Shown: positions 46,397-48,287 of the stretch, one piece after another
Numbering within the stretch: position 1 is the first letter of the stretch
How the letters are laid out: every line of letters starts with the position of its first letter
Virus record (IMG/VR): IMGVR_UViG_3300030108_001826
Coordinates: 1-48,287 of that record
Length of the DNA: 48,287 bases
Strand: one strand, 5' to 3'
From: a virus
Notes under the pieces: model-generated
Databases searched by the model: none
Told to the model about the DNA's origin: nothing
Seen by the model: the letters and a program-made list of their open reading frames with translations, nothing else
Program-made: the position numbers and the translations under genes

Positions 46397-46626
46397 TATC
46401 TAATTATATCTATTTCTGCATTTGTTTGAATTACAACTCTTGCACCACATGAAAGTAAAGGTTTGTCATTACCTCCATATTTAATAACCGAAGGACCATT
46501 AACTTTTACTTCGTGACAGTAGGTGTTTGTTTTTCCTTCTTTTATTGTTATAACAGGTTCATCTGTTCCATTCTTTTTATTAGCTCTTATTTTGTGTTGA
46601 TTAACATGAATATATTTTTTAGCCAT
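46396..46626 (-). CDS. Conserved-type small phage protein next to nrdA
   Basis: A 76-residue, beta-rich protein starting MAKKYIHVNQHKIRANKKN, with PVITIKEGKTNTYCHEVKV and KPLLSCGARVVIQTNAEI. I remember very similar proteins in cyanophages and other marine phages, without known function. It begins at the last base of the nrdA stop, so it may be made with ribonucleotide reductase. Confidence 0.7.
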   Translation of the reverse strand: MAKKYIHVNQHKIRANKKNGTDEPVITIKEGKTNTYCHEVKVNGPSVIKYGGNDKPLLSCGARVVIQTNAEIDIIR

Positions 46627-48287
46627 TAACCCTCACAACTTATACATTCTACCTCTTCTAATTTTATGCGAGGTACTTTTGTGTTTACATTTTCTGCTGA
46701 TTTAGCAGCATTAGACCTGAAGTAATATAAAGATTTTAATTTATGCATAGCATACCAATGAACATCATGTACATATTGTAAGTAGTCATCATGTACTTCT
46801 TGTAATTCTGTGGCTGGAGGTAAATTAAAAAATAAATTGACACTTTGAGCCTGGCAAATAAATTCTTGTCTTTTATAAGCGTGTTCAATAATCCAAATTT
46901 GATTTATCTCATCTGCTGTTTTAAATATTTCTTTTTCTTCTTTCGATAAAATTTTTAAATTTTTAACAGAGCCATTGTCAGAAAATATTTGTTTCCATAA
47001 TTTATCTTGTTCTTTTTTAGTAATTTTTTTATCATCAAATAATTTTTGTAAATTTTTATTTTTTACTTGGAAACTCCCTGAAAGAGTTTTGTGTGTATAT
47101 ACATTAGCACGAACTGGCTCAATCGAAGGAGAAGTATTGCCACAGATAATGCTAGAAGAGGCATTAGGAGCAATAGCAAGAAGATGAGCATTCCTATATA
47201 CATTATCAGAAGAATCAGGGTACGCCCCACGAACCTCACACAATTTTTTAGATGCTGATTTAGCTTTTTTATTAATTTTTTTAAATATCTGATAGTTAAT
47301 ACCAGTTGCCTGTAACCCTTCAAAATTAACTCCTTGCTGTTGCAAATAAGAGTGAAAACCCATCGCCCCCAAGCCAAGACTTCTCTCTCTATAAGCACTA
47401 TACGCTGCTTTATGTAAGCCCATTTTCCCTTCTTTAACATAATTTTTAAATCTCCTGTAGTTTAAATTATACTCTCCAAACTCTGTAGTAGCTACTACAT
47501 GGTCAATAAAATGTTCTATAACATTATCTAACATAGTTATTAAATCTTGTATAAATAATTCGTTATCTTTCCATTCATCATATGTTGCTAAATTAACACT
47601 AGACAAACAACAAACAGCAGTTCTTTCTTCATTTGTTGGTAAAACTATTTCAGAACATAAATTACTTTGTTTTATTTCTAGACCTAAATCTTTTAAAGAT
47701 TGTGGAAGATTTTCATTACATGTATCAATATTTATCATGTAAGGTTCTCCTGTTTCTGCTCTAGCGTCTATAATTTGCCACCATAAATGTCTAGCATTTA
47801 CAATTTTTACAGGTTGTTTAGTCTTTGGGTCTATGAGTCTCCATTCTTCATCATTTTTTACAGCTCTTAAAAATTCATTAGTAATATTAACTCCGTTATG
47901 TAAATTTAAACATTTTCTATGTAAATCTCCTCCAGATTCTTTTCTCATAATAATAAATTCTTCTATTTCTGGATGAGATATGTCCATATATGCAGCGTAA
48001 CTTCCTCTTCTGGTAACTCCTTGATTGAAAGCCATCATTTGTGAATCTACAACATGCATGAAAGGAATAGACCCTGTAGATTTGCTACCATGTTTTGTGG
48101 CTACACCATTACTTCTTACATCTCCCCAATAACCACCAATACCTCCTCCCATAGAGGCTAACCAAATATTTTCATCATAGTGGTCTGATAAACCTTGTCT
48201 GCTATCAGGAACATAATTTAAAAAACAACTAATAGGAAGACCTCTAGAAGTTCCACCATTAGATAGTATAGGAGTAGAGAACATAAA
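46626..48287 (-). CDS. nrdA: Ribonucleoside-diphosphate reductase large subunit (main part)
   Basis: This part encodes almost all of the catalytic subunit; the first 77 residues are at 97-327. In full-length (629-residue) numbering: C97 (PISC), then N285, C287 and E289 in SNLCSEI (radical site), C302/C303 in AVCCLS (partner cysteine), Y597-Y598 in LYYFRS (radical transfer to NrdB) and C624/C627 in the ECISCEG tail (re-reduction by thioredoxin or glutaredoxin). All residues for activity are present. It is shorter than E. coli NrdA (761) and appears to lack the ATP-cone, so feedback by dATP is likely relaxed. It is followed directly by the 76-aa gene. Confidence 0.95.
   Translation of the reverse strand, partial: FMFSTPILSNGGTSRGLPISCFLNYVPDSRQGLSDHYDENIWLASMGGGIGGYWGDVRSNGVATKHGSKSTGSIPFMHVVDSQMMAFNQGVTRRGSYAAYMDISHPEIEEFIIMRKESGGDLHRKCLNLHNGVNITNEFLRAVKNDEEWRLIDPKTKQPVKIVNARHLWWQIIDARAETGEPYMINIDTCNENLPQSLKDLGLEIKQSNLCSEIVLPTNEERTAVCCLSSVNLATYDEWKDNELFIQDLITMLDNVIEHFIDHVVATTEFGEYNLNYRRFKNYVKEGKMGLHKAAYSAYRERSLGLGAMGFHSYLQQQGVNFEGLQATGINYQIFKKINKKAKSASKKLCEVRGAYPDSSDNVYRNAHLLAIAPNASSSIICGNTSPSIEPVRANVYTHKTLSGSFQVKNKNLQKLFDDKKITKKEQDKLWKQIFSDNGSVKNLKILSKEEKEIFKTADEINQIWIIEHAYKRQEFICQAQSVNLFFNLPPATELQEVHDDYLQYVHDVHWYAMHKLKSLYYFRSNAAKSAENVNTKVPRIKLEEVECISCEG
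48189..48287. repeat. Right copy of 99-bp terminal overlap
   Basis: Identical to 1-99 and within the nrdA frame. Joining the two copies yields one continuous 629-residue reading frame, which supports a circular assembly with an overlap the size of an assembler word, not a natural long terminal repeat. Confidence 0.95.

Noticed and set aside
47063-47440. 125-codon same-strand alternative frame inside nrdA
   Set aside because: nrdA is continuous with all catalytic residues through this stretch, and the alternative frame is hydrophobic low-complexity sequence.

Overview
The window is the complete genome of an AT-rich, short-tailed (podovirus-type) double-stranded DNA phage, assembled as a circle. 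The first 99 bases (1-99) are identical to the last 99 (48189-48287), and a ribonucleotide reductase gene reads straight through the join. The unit genome is therefore about 48,188 bp and the cut point is arbitrary. Gene content (T7-like DNA polymerase, primase-helicase, gp2.5-like SSB, DUF3310 protein, class I ribonucleotide reductase, a tail-tube pair, very large ejection-type proteins, tiny basic proteins) is what I associate with marine podoviruses such as pelagiphages and cyanopodoviruses. The host cannot be named from sequence alone. I see no phage RNA polymerase, integrase, tRNA, CRISPR array or recognisable endolysin. Transcription appears to rely on host sigma-70-type promoters.

Layout. 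The genome has two divergent arms. The leftward (minus-strand) arm starts at about 10.2 kb. It runs through a chain of tiny overlapping genes (9.8-6.6 kb) into the replication module: SSB, primase-helicase, DNA polymerase, a GIY-YIG nuclease, a PD-(D/E)XK nuclease and a DUF3310 protein. It continues across the join into nrdA, a Dam-like methyltransferase and nrdB, ending at 44.16 kb. The rightward arm starts at about 10.6 kb. It opens with small early-type genes, several of them separated by intrinsic terminators (10.6-13.95 kb). A roughly 600-bp gene-free region full of a repeated AGCCCTA motif follows. A perfect consensus promoter (TTGACA, 17 bp, TATAAT) then precedes the structural operon: terS, a nest of small basic proteins, terL, portal, an EF-hand protein, scaffold, major capsid protein, tail-tube proteins A and B, a 1258-aa tail fibre, a set of large internal or ejection proteins, and a lysis-type block with a holin and two tiny membrane proteins. 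The two arms converge at about 44.04-44.16 kb.

Control regions. The divergence region (10.11-10.61 kb) carries eleven direct half-sites of the type TGTGACA. Most are spaced exactly 11 bp apart. The two outermost half-sites coincide with the -35 boxes of putative leftward and rightward promoters. A terminator at 10.51-10.55 kb would release a short RNA from the rightward promoter. The second non-coding island (13.95-14.55 kb) shares its AGCCCTA word with the leftward terminator/promoter region at 9.84-9.88 kb and with the arm-convergence region at 44.05 kb. The scaffold gene has a leader that folds into three nested stems. These three RNA/DNA elements, with the two-arm plan in a T7-type phage lacking its own RNA polymerase, are the most unusual parts of the window.

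Limits. Functions come from motifs and remembered family resemblance only; no database search was possible. Many small genes are supported only by ribosome binding sites, tight overlaps and conserved direction.
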